Origin: Flammeovirgaceae bacterium BBD 1991-12
GTDB taxonomy: Bacteria > Bacteroidota > Bacteroidia > Cytophagales > Cyclobacteriaceae
Assembly: GCA_001657315.1 (NCBI GenBank)
Contig: LYSV01000006.1
Coordinates: forward strand, 28,668-92,667
Length of the DNA: 64,000 nucleotides
Direction of reading: 5' to 3'
Shown here one piece after another: positions 16,999 through 24,737 of the stretch (within the stretch, counting starts at the first letter, position 1; the number at the start of each line of letters is the position of its first letter). Under the pieces are notes generated by a model that saw only the letters and a list, made by a program, of their open reading frames with translations, had not been told where the DNA came from and searched no databases. A program made the translations under genes and the position numbers.

Positions 16999-17697
16999 AT
17001 GGAAACTAATAAACCTACACTCATCCTTTTACATGGCGCACTGGGTTCCGGAAAACAACTGGTTAGTATAAAGGAGCAACTGACAGGTAATTACAACCTG
17101 ATAGTGCCTGATCTTTCCGGGCACGGAGGCAGACCCTTCAACCCCAATGGCTTTTCCATTGATATTTTTGTAAACGAAGTGGCTGACCTTATGCAAAGTG
17201 AAGGTATTGAAAAGGCTCACTTCTTTGGATACAGCATGGGCGGATACATCGCTTTGAAAATGGCCCTGACTTACCCGCGGAAGGTGGATAGAATATTCAC
17301 ATTAGGTACCAAGTTTGACTGGACTCCTGACACTGCCGCACATGAGATCAAAAATCTTGATCCCGAAAAAATTGAGGAAAAGGTACCCCGGTTTGCTGAA
17401 GCCTTGAGGGAAAGGCATGCCCCTCTCAACTGGAAGGATGTGGTAAAAAGAACCGCCGGTCTGATGTCAGACCTGGGCAATGGGCAGGCGCTGAGCATCA
17501 ATGACTTCGTCAGTCTTACACAAAGCGTTAAGATAGGCATAGGTACGCAGGACAACATGGTTTCAATTGATGAATCTGAAAAGGTGGCCACGGCTTTGCC
17601 AAATGGTTCATTACATGTGTTCGAAGGCTTTAAACATCCTATTGAGCTGGCAGATACCGGTATCCTTGGCAGGGAGATTGCAGAATTTTTACAATGA
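16999..17697 (+). CDS. Alpha/beta hydrolase
   Basis: 232 residues, cytoplasmic. Oxyanion-hole region LLHGALGSGKQ, a D-L-SGHG motif (VPDLSGHGGR), nucleophile elbow GYSMGGY (Ser near residue 79) and the C-terminal His in FEGFKHPIEL, with an Asp-bearing strand before it. All catalytic positions of a serine hydrolase are present. It resembles MenH/3-oxoadipate lactonase-type small hydrolases, but the context (an exporter) does not define a substrate. Confidence 0.87.
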   Translation: METNKPTLILLHGALGSGKQLVSIKEQLTGNYNLIVPDLSGHGGRPFNPNGFSIDIFVNEVADLMQSEGIEKAHFFGYSMGGYIALKMALTYPRKVDRIFTLGTKFDWTPDTAAHEIKNLDPEKIEEKVPRFAEALRERHAPLNWKDVVKRTAGLMSDLGNGQALSINDFVSLTQSVKIGIGTQDNMVSIDESEKVATALPNGSLHVFEGFKHPIELADTGILGREIAEFLQ

Positions 17698-17722
17698 TAG
17701 GAGTTGCTGGTACTCCATGCCG

Positions 17723-17914
17723 TTATTCATTCATCACCGCGTGATTCTCCTGGTAGCTTTTATCTTCGAGATACAACAGTATAACGCCACGGTCTGTCTC
17801 CTTTAGCCTTCGGATGGCGCTGTACAACTCTTCCATGTGATGTGGCTTTATCTCCGGTTTATGTAGCTTGCGCTTTTGATTTCTCACCATAGTCAGGCAC
17901 ACATTTTTATGAGG
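17723..17914 (-). pseudogene. Remnant of an ECF sigma factor (end of region 2 and start of region 4)
   Basis: The minus frame between stops reads KNVCLTMVRNQKRK (like the end of sigma region 2), then HHMEELYSAIRRLKETDRGV and ILLYLEDKSYQE, a very close match to region 4.1 of Bacteroidota ECF sigma factors. It then breaks into NHAVMNE and stops, where an intact protein would go on to IAEITG and the region 4.2 helix-turn-helix. Region 2 is missing upstream. The longest ATG frame is 17723-17890, 55 codons. A truncated, non-functional copy. Confidence 0.65.
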
Positions 17915-17966
17915 TTAATAGCACACATTACCAATTTCTTACAGTTTTGGTGATTTTTTTCTGACA

Positions 17967-18001
17967 TTAAAAAAGCAGAGGCGATCCATGGATCGCCTCT
18001 G
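17967..18001 (-). terminator. Rho-independent terminator of the amidohydrolase operon
   Basis: A perfect inverted repeat, CAGAGGCGATCCA/TGGATCGCCTCTG (17976-18001), followed on the minus strand by CTTTTTTAATG. Lies 26 bases after the stop of the last amidohydrolase gene at 18027. Confidence 0.85.
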
Positions 18002-18026
18002 TATTGTTTGTCAACCTGCAAAAGGA

Positions 18027-19334
18027 TTATTTCTTCGCCCCGGGACTCCGTTCCAGAAATTCATCATACAGCAGGGTATGCCTGCTCACCATAGGTATCT
18101 GCCAACCGGTGATGAACACGTGTTTCACCTGGGTCTTTGTCTCAAAAATATCACCATTCGCTACTACCAGATTAGCTGTTTTTCCCACTTCAAGCGATCC
18201 GAGGGATCCGTCCACCCCGAATATTTCTGCTGGTACAATGGTGATGGCCTTAAGGGCTTCTTCTCTTCCCATTCCATAGGTAGCGGCAAAACCGGCATTG
18301 TAGGGTAGGTTTCTGACATTCTCCGCATTGGAAGTTCTTATAGCCACCTTCACTCCGGCCTTCTTCATAATTCCGGCATTGGCATAGGGCCGGTCATATC
18401 TATCGTATTGCCGGGTAGGTGTACTCAGCACCGGGCCGGTGATCACGGGTATACCTGCTTTGGACAGCTCTTCGGCTACCCGCCAGCCCTCAGCTACTCC
18501 GGTAAAAACCACCCTCAGCTTTTTATCCTTTACCCACTCCAGCGCTGATTTGATGTCCTTCGCTGCATTGACCTCCAGTAGCAAGGTCATTTCACCTTTG
18601 ACCACGGGCAGCAGGGCCTCCATTTCAGGATAGTAGTCGAGTCTTTCCTTACTTCCGGAAGCTTTTATGGCTGAATCGATCTTATGATACTGCACAGCCT
18701 TGTCCCAGGCCTCATTTAAATTCTTCAACGCTTTTTCCGACTCCTTTTTGATGTCCTCGTCAGATCTGCGATCAAAGCGTCCTCTTTTACCGGTGGTCGG
18801 ATAATTGAGTATCAGTGCCTGAAAGCCCGCAAACATCTGGTCCGGGGTATAGCCATGCAGGTTGATCAAAGCCGCCGTACCCGGAAAAAGGCCTCCGGAG
18901 GGAACGGCCAGTGACGTGGTTACCCCACTCACTCTTGTCACAGGGATCAGCGCAGAGTTGGGATTCACTGCCGTTAGTGCATGTACCTGGGGAATTACCT
19001 CTCCCCTTTCACTGTAATCGCGCGTTCTGGGGTCTGAGTTGACCTCCACCAGCCCCAGACGTGTACCTGAATCGATCATGCCCGGATAGATAGTATGTCC
19101 GGAACAATCGATGGTTTCAGCCCCCTGAGGGATACTGACATTTGTACCCAGCGCAGTGATCTTTCCTTCGCTGATCACAATGGTTCCGTTCTGTATAGTG
19201 CCGTTGGTGATGGTTTCCAGTGTAGCATTGGTCAGTGCAAATGTACCGGTCTTTCCCTTAGGGTTTTGCCCCAGGGAATAGTCTGCTGAAACTGTCAAAA
19301 GAGCTGCTATGAATATCTTTGCAATACTTTTCAT
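18027..19334 (-). CDS. Secreted amidohydrolase-fold protein lacking the HxH metal motif
   Basis: 435 residues with a signal peptide (MKSIAKIFIAALLTVSADYS, cleaved before GQNP). The amidohydrolase framework is clear: composite N-terminal sheet, ISEGKITALGTNVSIP, HTIYPGMIDSGTRLG, and the closing AEIFGVDGSLGSLEVGKTANLVVANGD block (split here for length). Where the family has DxHxH after PGxID, this protein has DSGTRLG, so the two first metal ligands are absent. It is probably non-catalytic or uses different ligands. Last of three tandem paralogues in one minus-strand operon, followed by a strong terminator. Confidence 0.85.
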   Translation of the reverse strand: MKSIAKIFIAALLTVSADYSLGQNPKGKTGTFALTNATLETITNGTIQNGTIVISEGKITALGTNVSIPQGAETIDCSGHTIYPGMIDSGTRLGLVEVNSDPRTRDYSERGEVIPQVHALTAVNPNSALIPVTRVSGVTTSLAVPSGGLFPGTAALINLHGYTPDQMFAGFQALILNYPTTGKRGRFDRRSDEDIKKESEKALKNLNEAWDKAVQYHKIDSAIKASGSKERLDYYPEMEALLPVVKGEMTLLLEVNAAKDIKSALEWVKDKKLRVVFTGVAEGWRVAEELSKAGIPVITGPVLSTPTRQYDRYDRPYANAGIMKKAGVKVAIRTSNAENVRNLPYNAGFAATYGMGREEALKAITIVPAEIFGVDGSLGSLEVGKTANLVVANGDIFETKTQVKHVFITGWQIPMVSRHTLLYDEFLERSPGAKK

Positions 19335-19343
19335 AAGTACCTG

Positions 19344-20690
19344 TTAATGGTTAAAAAGAAACTCCGTATCCTGCATGCACCGGTCCATCTCGTGCTCCGA
19401 AACGGACAGTGTAACATCAATTTTTTCTTCAGGATCCACATAGATCCGCATATCATGAGGATCATTCTGACGGTCGAACTTCACCACGCCATCCACAATG
19501 GTATACATAGGTATAGTATAAATGGACAATGGGTGATTTTTGAAGATGGCAACATCTCCGTCTTTTCCGGGTTCCAGTGAACCCACCCGCTCTTCGATAC
19601 CGAGCTGACGTGCAGGGTTTATGGTGATCAAGGCCAGGGCTTCATCATCGGAAAGTTCACCGTATTTTTGTGTTTTGGCAGCCTCATGATACAGGTGGCG
19701 GATCAGCTCACCTGAATCGGAATTGATCGAGGTGACCACACCATTTTTGGTGAGGATAGTGGCATTATAAGCCGTAGAATAATAAACTTCAAATTTGTAC
19801 GCCCACCAATCTGAAAATACTGAGGCCATGGCGCCAAACTCAGCCAGCTCAGGTGCCACCTTAAATCCTTCGTTCACATGCTGAAACACCAGCCTCCTGA
19901 TGCCGAAATCACGGCATACGTTCATCAGCATGTAAATCTCATCCGACCGGTAGGAGTGACAGTGAATGATGATATTACCTTTCAAAATATCAGCCAGTGT
20001 CTCCAGTCTGAGGTCGTATTCGGGAGGCATTCCCTTAAAACCCTTCTGATCCTTTTTGGCTTTGTATTCCTCCCAGTCACTCAAGTATTGCTTCGCCTGA
20101 GAAAATGACCTGCGGAATACTTCTTCTACTCCCATTCGGGTTCTGGGCAACTTACGTGAGCCATGAACGCGGGTTGGATTCTCACCCAGGGCAAATTTGA
20201 TAGTACGGGGTGCGCCAGCCATTTTCATCTCCTCCGGATCTACGGTACCAAACCGGTGCTTGATAGTTTCACACTGCCCTCCGATAGCGTTGGCTGAGCC
20301 GTGCATGGCATGGGAGATCGTCACGCCGCCGGCAAGTGCTCTGTAAATGGATATATCCAGAGGATCCACTGCATCACCGGTCCACACCTCTGCGGTTACC
20401 GGGTTGGTTGCCTCATTGATGGCATCCAGGGCTATATGAGAGTGAGCGTCAATAATACCCGGCATCACGAACATACCCGCTGCATCGATCTCCCTGGTAC
20501 CGGACGGCGCCGAAAGCCCTGACCCGATCCTTCTGATCTTCCCATCCTGAATGTAGACATCCGTATTTTCCTTTATACCCTGTGTAATAGTGATCACCGT
20601 ACTGTTCTTGATCAAAATACTACCCTTCTGCTGGCCATAAAGGTCTGCCATACAGAAGAGCAAAAGAATTATGAATATATTTCGTGTCAT
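19344..20690 (-). CDS. Secreted amidohydrolase with intact metal site
   Basis: The ATG at 20690 is chosen because it opens a clean signal peptide (MTRNIFIILLLFCMADLYGQ); the longer frame to 20795 would overlap the upstream gene by 98 bases. 448 residues. Metal-binding motifs are complete: MPGIIDAHSHIALD (HxH), IIIHCHSYRSDE, VFQHVNEG and INSDSGELI (Asp), ending in the VGSLEPGKDGDVAIF block. A periplasmic TIM-barrel hydrolase of the imidazolonepropionase/dipeptidase-like superfamily; the substrate is unknown. Middle gene of the three, nine bases before the next one. Confidence 0.88.
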   Translation of the reverse strand: MTRNIFIILLLFCMADLYGQQKGSILIKNSTVITITQGIKENTDVYIQDGKIRRIGSGLSAPSGTREIDAAGMFVMPGIIDAHSHIALDAINEATNPVTAEVWTGDAVDPLDISIYRALAGGVTISHAMHGSANAIGGQCETIKHRFGTVDPEEMKMAGAPRTIKFALGENPTRVHGSRKLPRTRMGVEEVFRRSFSQAKQYLSDWEEYKAKKDQKGFKGMPPEYDLRLETLADILKGNIIIHCHSYRSDEIYMLMNVCRDFGIRRLVFQHVNEGFKVAPELAEFGAMASVFSDWWAYKFEVYYSTAYNATILTKNGVVTSINSDSGELIRHLYHEAAKTQKYGELSDDEALALITINPARQLGIEERVGSLEPGKDGDVAIFKNHPLSIYTIPMYTIVDGVVKFDRQNDPHDMRIYVDPEEKIDVTLSVSEHEMDRCMQDTEFLFNH

Positions 20691-20697
20691 AATTGGT

Positions 20698-22383
20698 TCA
20701 TTTTTGGTTTTTGCTGTCCGGATCCTTTTCGCCTTCCACCGGGAAGCTGCCAAACTGCCCTGCTGACATGGTTCCTTCAAAAGTGTCACCGTCAATGGTT
20801 ACATCTATCTCAACGGTCATCCTGTTCGATTCAACATTCAACATGTAGGTAATGATCATTTGATTGTTTTCCAGTGAGATACTGGAAGCATTTGCTGTCT
20901 GACCATTGAAGCTATTGCTTACCGTACCATTGTAGCTCCCGGGATCACCCTTTATGGATATTTTACCCGTTACCGTTCCGTTTGGAGTTTCCGCCGAGTA
21001 CGACCAAGTGCCTTGCACTGCTATTGCACCGCCGTTGGATTTTTTCTTCTTTTTCTTTTCGTAGGAATAGAGCCTGCCATCGACAAACACATATTTTACA
21101 TTGGATTTTTCAGCAAAGTAGGAAGTATCTGTCACCACCAGATTAGCCATTTTACCCGGCTCAATAGTACCCATAGTACCTGACACACCCAGTAACTCTG
21201 CCGGATGGACCGTCAGTGCCGCAATGAGATCATCCTCCGTCATACCATACTCGAGAAACTTTCTCAGGTTTCCCTTCAATTCAGCGTTTTTGGCCTCCAT
21301 TGTTGAAAAGCCAAATCGTATGCCATTGTTCTTAAAAGCAGCCGGCTGTTGATAATATTTCAGCAGCATTTCCTGTTTCCTTTTTTCCAGTGCTTCCTGT
21401 TCGGGGTTCGTATCCGTATCGGTAGAGTCCTTTTTCTCTTCCTTCTTTTCAGGGAGATCGAGGGAAAGGAAGACCTTCGCACCGGATGATTTTATCTTGG
21501 CGGTAACGTCCCACCCCTGCTTCACTTCGGCCAGCAGGAGTTGAAAACCCAGATCGCGCTGTAATGTCAGAACACGCTGTACATCCATCACATTCTCAGC
21601 AAAAAAGGCTACCGGCTGCTGCCGGTCAATGATCGGATAAAAAGCCTCCTCCACACTGTTTTGTTCTGGCCGTACCATGCCTGAGGGGTTACGGCGATAC
21701 CGGGCCCGGTAGTCTTTACTCTGCATTGCTTTTCTGTAGAGATCACGGTATTTGGCCATCACTCCAATGACTGTGCTGGGGTACATGCGCTGTGCACCCT
21801 TTAACCGGGAGAAAAGTGAAACATTATCCTTGTAGATCATTTCGTCACCGGTTTTGCCGGTAAGCAACACTATCGCCCCGTTGCCGGGAAGCATACCCCC
21901 GTGAGGTACGGCGTGCACCGTGGTGAATCCCATCTTTCTCAACTCATCCACTGATTTGTCAGAAGGGCTAAGCAGGGTGCGTACCTGCCGCTGTGGTTGA
22001 ATACCTGCCAGTTCATCGGGTGGGGCGCCTACGTCCCTGATCTTGTTCCTGTCTATGCGTTCCTCTTTTGGCTTTGGGACACCGGTATGTGAAAGACCGT
22101 CAATGAAGCCCGGATACATAAACATGGAATCAGCCCTGACAAGCTGAGCATCAGCGGGAATGGAAACACTCTTGCCCACCGATTGGATCAGCCCGTCCTT
22201 TATGACTACTGTACCCAGCTCTATCCTGCGGCCCGGTGCCTGGATAATGTTAACATTTTGAATGGCATAGGTGCCTGAAACCGGGGCCAGTTCAATATCC
22301 TGTGCATAGGCTGTTGGGAAGAGCAGTAGTAGCAGCAATATTATCCCCGGAGACTTTTTAAGTAATTGTACAAGTTCCGTCAT
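20698..22383 (-). CDS. Secreted amidohydrolase-fold protein without HxH, with a C-terminal extension
   Basis: 561 residues. Signal peptide SPGIILLLLLLFPTAYAQ. The amidohydrolase scaffold is present (VVIKDGLIQSVGKSVSIP; MYPGFIDGLSHTGVP; LLGVSGTMGTIEPGKMANLV), but the HxH position reads GLSHTG, so the canonical metal pair is missing. There is an acidic/Lys-rich insertion near 310-335 (PEKKEEKKDSTD). After residue 455 comes a beta-rich domain of about 100 residues (GKISIKGDPGSYNGT, VEIDVTIDGDTFEGTM) not seen in the other two. First gene of the operon. Confidence 0.85.
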   Translation of the reverse strand: MTELVQLLKKSPGIILLLLLLFPTAYAQDIELAPVSGTYAIQNVNIIQAPGRRIELGTVVIKDGLIQSVGKSVSIPADAQLVRADSMFMYPGFIDGLSHTGVPKPKEERIDRNKIRDVGAPPDELAGIQPQRQVRTLLSPSDKSVDELRKMGFTTVHAVPHGGMLPGNGAIVLLTGKTGDEMIYKDNVSLFSRLKGAQRMYPSTVIGVMAKYRDLYRKAMQSKDYRARYRRNPSGMVRPEQNSVEEAFYPIIDRQQPVAFFAENVMDVQRVLTLQRDLGFQLLLAEVKQGWDVTAKIKSSGAKVFLSLDLPEKKEEKKDSTDTDTNPEQEALEKRKQEMLLKYYQQPAAFKNNGIRFGFSTMEAKNAELKGNLRKFLEYGMTEDDLIAALTVHPAELLGVSGTMGTIEPGKMANLVVTDTSYFAEKSNVKYVFVDGRLYSYEKKKKKKSNGGAIAVQGTWSYSAETPNGTVTGKISIKGDPGSYNGTVSNSFNGQTANASSISLENNQMIITYMLNVESNRMTVEIDVTIDGDTFEGTMSAGQFGSFPVEGEKDPDSKNQK

Positions 22384-22622
22384 TAAATCTGAATTAAATG
22401 ATAACTGTAAGACCTGTGAAGATAAATAAAGGAAACAGCCAAAGGAAAGATGGAATATATGAACGGTAGTTTATAAGGAGTTGGTTGGTTGTTGCTTGCT
22501 GTTCGTCATTGATAAGCGAACGCTGATAACGGGTTCATGGGCTCCGGAACTGCGATTACCAGATCAGCAACCGGTCACCGGTATACAGTCCCCGGAACCC
22601 TGGAATGCTCTATATTTGCGCC
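22384..22622. other. Divergent promoter region between the amidohydrolase operon and queA
   Basis: About 240 bases with no gene. The right end holds TATATTTG (22611-22618), a consensus -7 box reading toward queA. I see no -33 element at the expected distance and no promoter box toward the amidohydrolases. Confidence 0.4.
22611..22618 (+). promoter_or_regulatory. -7 box directly before queA
   Basis: TATATTTG, a full TAnnTTTG match, ending four bases before the ATG at 22623. The same arrangement occurs at guaA (five bases). If used, the queA mRNA would have no leader. Confidence 0.45.
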
Positions 22623-23822
22623 ATGATAAGGACCTCGCAGCACATCAATCTAAAAGATTACCATTACGACCTGCCCGAAGAAAGGATAGCGAAATTCCCG
22701 TTACCGCAGCGGAGCCAGTCAAAGCTTTTGGTCTATAACAAGGCAGCAATTACACACCAGACCTTTTCTGAAATAGACCAGTATCTGCCTCAAAAAGGTG
22801 TACTGTTTTTCAATGACACGCGTGTCATACCGGCGCGTTTGCACTTTTACAAGGAAACAGGAGCGCATATTGAAGTATTCCTACTGGAGCCATACGCTCC
22901 TACCAGGGATATCCCCTCGGCGATGCTGATAAAAAAAAACTGCCAATGGAGGTGCATGATAGGCAATTTAAAAAAATGGAAAGACGATCAGACGCTCTCT
23001 TTATCGCTCAATGATACTATTCAAATCTCAGTAAGGATCATTCACCGGGAGGAACAGATTGTGGAACTGGACTGGAACAGCGATCACTCATTTGTGGATA
23101 TCCTTGAGCTTGCAGGTAAGATCCCACTGCCTCCCTACATAAAAAGAAACCTCACGGAGCAGGACAAGGAGCGATATCAGACAGTATATTCTGAAAAGGA
23201 AGGGGCCGTGGCCGCTCCCACTGCCGGGCTGCATTTCGATGAGCCTGCCCTCAATAAAATCAAAAGGAGAGGCATCACCCTGGATTATCTCACGCTTCAT
23301 GTAAGCGCAGGCACCTTCCAGCCTGTTAAAGTGGATAATGTCATCGAACATCCGATGCACTATGAACAGGTAGTGGTCTCCAGACAAAATATAGAAAGCC
23401 TGCTGATGAATGAACAGGTAACAGCAGTGGGAACTACTTCAATGAGGACCCTGGAAAGTCTGTACTGGTACGGCGCTGATCTTATGTTGAAGGGTAAAAC
23501 GGATTTCAATATTGAAAAACTAAGGCCCTACGCTCAGGATACCGGCCTACCTACCCCAAAAGAGGCAATGGCAGCGATAGCGAACCATATGGACCGAAAT
23601 CAATTGGATAAACTAAGCGGTATAACTGAGATCTTTATCTTTCCCGGCTATCCGTTCAAAGTATGTAAGGGACTCATTACCAACTACCACCTGCCCGGCT
23701 CGACACTGATGCTGCTTGTAGCTGCATTCATCGGCGAAGACTGGAAAAAGGTCTATCGGCAGGCGCTGGACAATGACTACCGGTTCCTAAGCTATGGAGA
23801 CAGCTCCCTGCTTATTCCCTGA
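22623..23822 (+). CDS. queA: S-adenosylmethionine:tRNA ribosyltransferase-isomerase
   Basis: 399 residues from ATG 22623; an in-frame ATG at 22605 exists but would place six residues inside the promoter box. It transfers and isomerises the ribosyl part of SAM onto preQ1 in tRNA, forming epoxyqueuosine. Motifs: YDLPEERIAKFPLPQRSQSKL, VLFFNDTRVIPARL, EKEGAVAAPTAGLHFDEPAL, HVSAGTFQPVK, and LITNYHLPGSTLMLLVAAF. A little longer than the Proteobacterial enzymes because of an insertion in the lid domain, as in other Bacteroidota members. Stands alone. Confidence 0.96.
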   Translation: MIRTSQHINLKDYHYDLPEERIAKFPLPQRSQSKLLVYNKAAITHQTFSEIDQYLPQKGVLFFNDTRVIPARLHFYKETGAHIEVFLLEPYAPTRDIPSAMLIKKNCQWRCMIGNLKKWKDDQTLSLSLNDTIQISVRIIHREEQIVELDWNSDHSFVDILELAGKIPLPPYIKRNLTEQDKERYQTVYSEKEGAVAAPTAGLHFDEPALNKIKRRGITLDYLTLHVSAGTFQPVKVDNVIEHPMHYEQVVVSRQNIESLLMNEQVTAVGTTSMRTLESLYWYGADLMLKGKTDFNIEKLRPYAQDTGLPTPKEAMAAIANHMDRNQLDKLSGITEIFIFPGYPFKVCKGLITNYHLPGSTLMLLVAAFIGEDWKKVYRQALDNDYRFLSYGDSSLLIP

Positions 23823-23964
23823 TGTACTTTAAGAGTTAAAAAGTAAAAAAAATAGCTTTGGGCATGGTTTTAGCGAAAAGGAACTCTACAGGAAGCCCGG
23901 AGTCCCGGATCATGTTGCTGGGATGAAAAAGAACCTTTTGCAAAAAACCCATGTTCTTTTGGGT

Positions 23965-23996
23965 AGGTGGTATAATTGACTAAATTTATACCACCT
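23965..23996. promoter_or_regulatory. Operator of the VapBC-like toxin-antitoxin operon
   Basis: Inverted repeat AGGTGGTATAA (23965-23975) and TTATACCACCT (23986-23996), perfect 11-base arms with a 10-base gap, so the half-site centres are 21 bases apart (two DNA turns). It ends 19 bases before the antitoxin ATG. Ribbon-helix-helix antitoxins bind such sites as dimers of dimers. Confidence 0.7.
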
Positions 23997-24015
23997 CAAT
24001 ATAACACAGTCAGAA

Positions 24016-24270
24016 ATGTCATCCACGCAAAAAGTCACGCTTTCATTGAATCGTAAAATTCTCGAAACACTTTCAAAAAAGAGTGGAAAGTCCATGTCAG
24101 AATTTGTAAGGGACCTGATCATGCGCGAGAAGGAACTGACGGATGATGAGTTTAGTATTTCTGAAGAGATAAACGAACTCAGAGGATCTCTACCGGCTAG
24201 AAGAAGCTCCTCAAAAGACCGTATTCATAGGTCAGCAGCTTCAAAAATAAGAAACTATGAACGTTCGTAA
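24016..24270 (+). CDS. Antitoxin of a VapBC-like pair (DUF6364-like, ribbon-helix-helix)
   Basis: 84 residues. The start TQKVTLSLNRKILETLSKKSGKSMSEFV (split: a beta strand KVTLSLN, then helix KILETLSKKSG and helix SMSEFVRDLI) is a ribbon-helix-helix DNA-binding fold. The C-terminal half is basic and flexible, the part that usually wraps the toxin. Overlaps the toxin gene by 14 bases. It should repress its own operon through the palindrome upstream, with the toxin as co-repressor (known for the class, inferred here). Confidence 0.8.
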   Translation: MSSTQKVTLSLNRKILETLSKKSGKSMSEFVRDLIMREKELTDDEFSISEEINELRGSLPARRSSSKDRIHRSAASKIRNYERS

Positions 24271-24688
24271 GGTATTTATCGATACGAACGTCTTTGATGA
24301 TTTTTTTGTAAACGGGCCTGCTGCCAGCGAAACAGAAATCATTCTTGAATTCATTAGGAGGAAAATGATAATGGGGTGTACAAGCCCTAAAACCCTCATG
24401 GATGTATACTATTTATTTCATTCTGAAAAAGGACAGGCGGAGGCCAATAAGCATATCAGACGTATTTACGGTTTAATGGAATTAACCTCGCAGGGGCCTG
24501 CAGAAGTGCGGGATGCCTTTGCATTGGGATGGTCTGATTTTGAAGATGCAATGCAAATGGCTTCTGCAAAAAACTCCCATGCGGATAAGATCATTACGCT
24601 GGACAAAAAATTCAGGAATAAGGACAGCTCCTACATATGGACACCCTCCGACCTGAAAAGCTTTCTGGTACAGAACATGAAGAAATAA
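24257..24688 (+). CDS. PIN-domain ribonuclease toxin (VapC-like)
   Basis: 143 residues, one PIN domain. Acidic active-site positions: Asp9 in KVFIDTNVFDDF, a Glu/Asp pair in WSDFEDAMQMASA, and the last Asp in ADKIITLDKKF. PIN toxins cut RNA (tRNA or rRNA) in a Mg-dependent way when the antitoxin is lost. The start overlaps the antitoxin gene. All catalytic residues look intact, so it should be active. Confidence 0.88.
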   Translation: MNVRKVFIDTNVFDDFFVNGPAASETEIILEFIRRKMIMGCTSPKTLMDVYYLFHSEKGQAEANKHIRRIYGLMELTSQGPAEVRDAFALGWSDFEDAMQMASAKNSHADKIITLDKKFRNKDSSYIWTPSDLKSFLVQNMKK

Positions 24689-24737
24689 AATCAGTACGGC
24701 ACTTGTAGAAAACTCAGGACCGTAAGAGCCAAAACTA

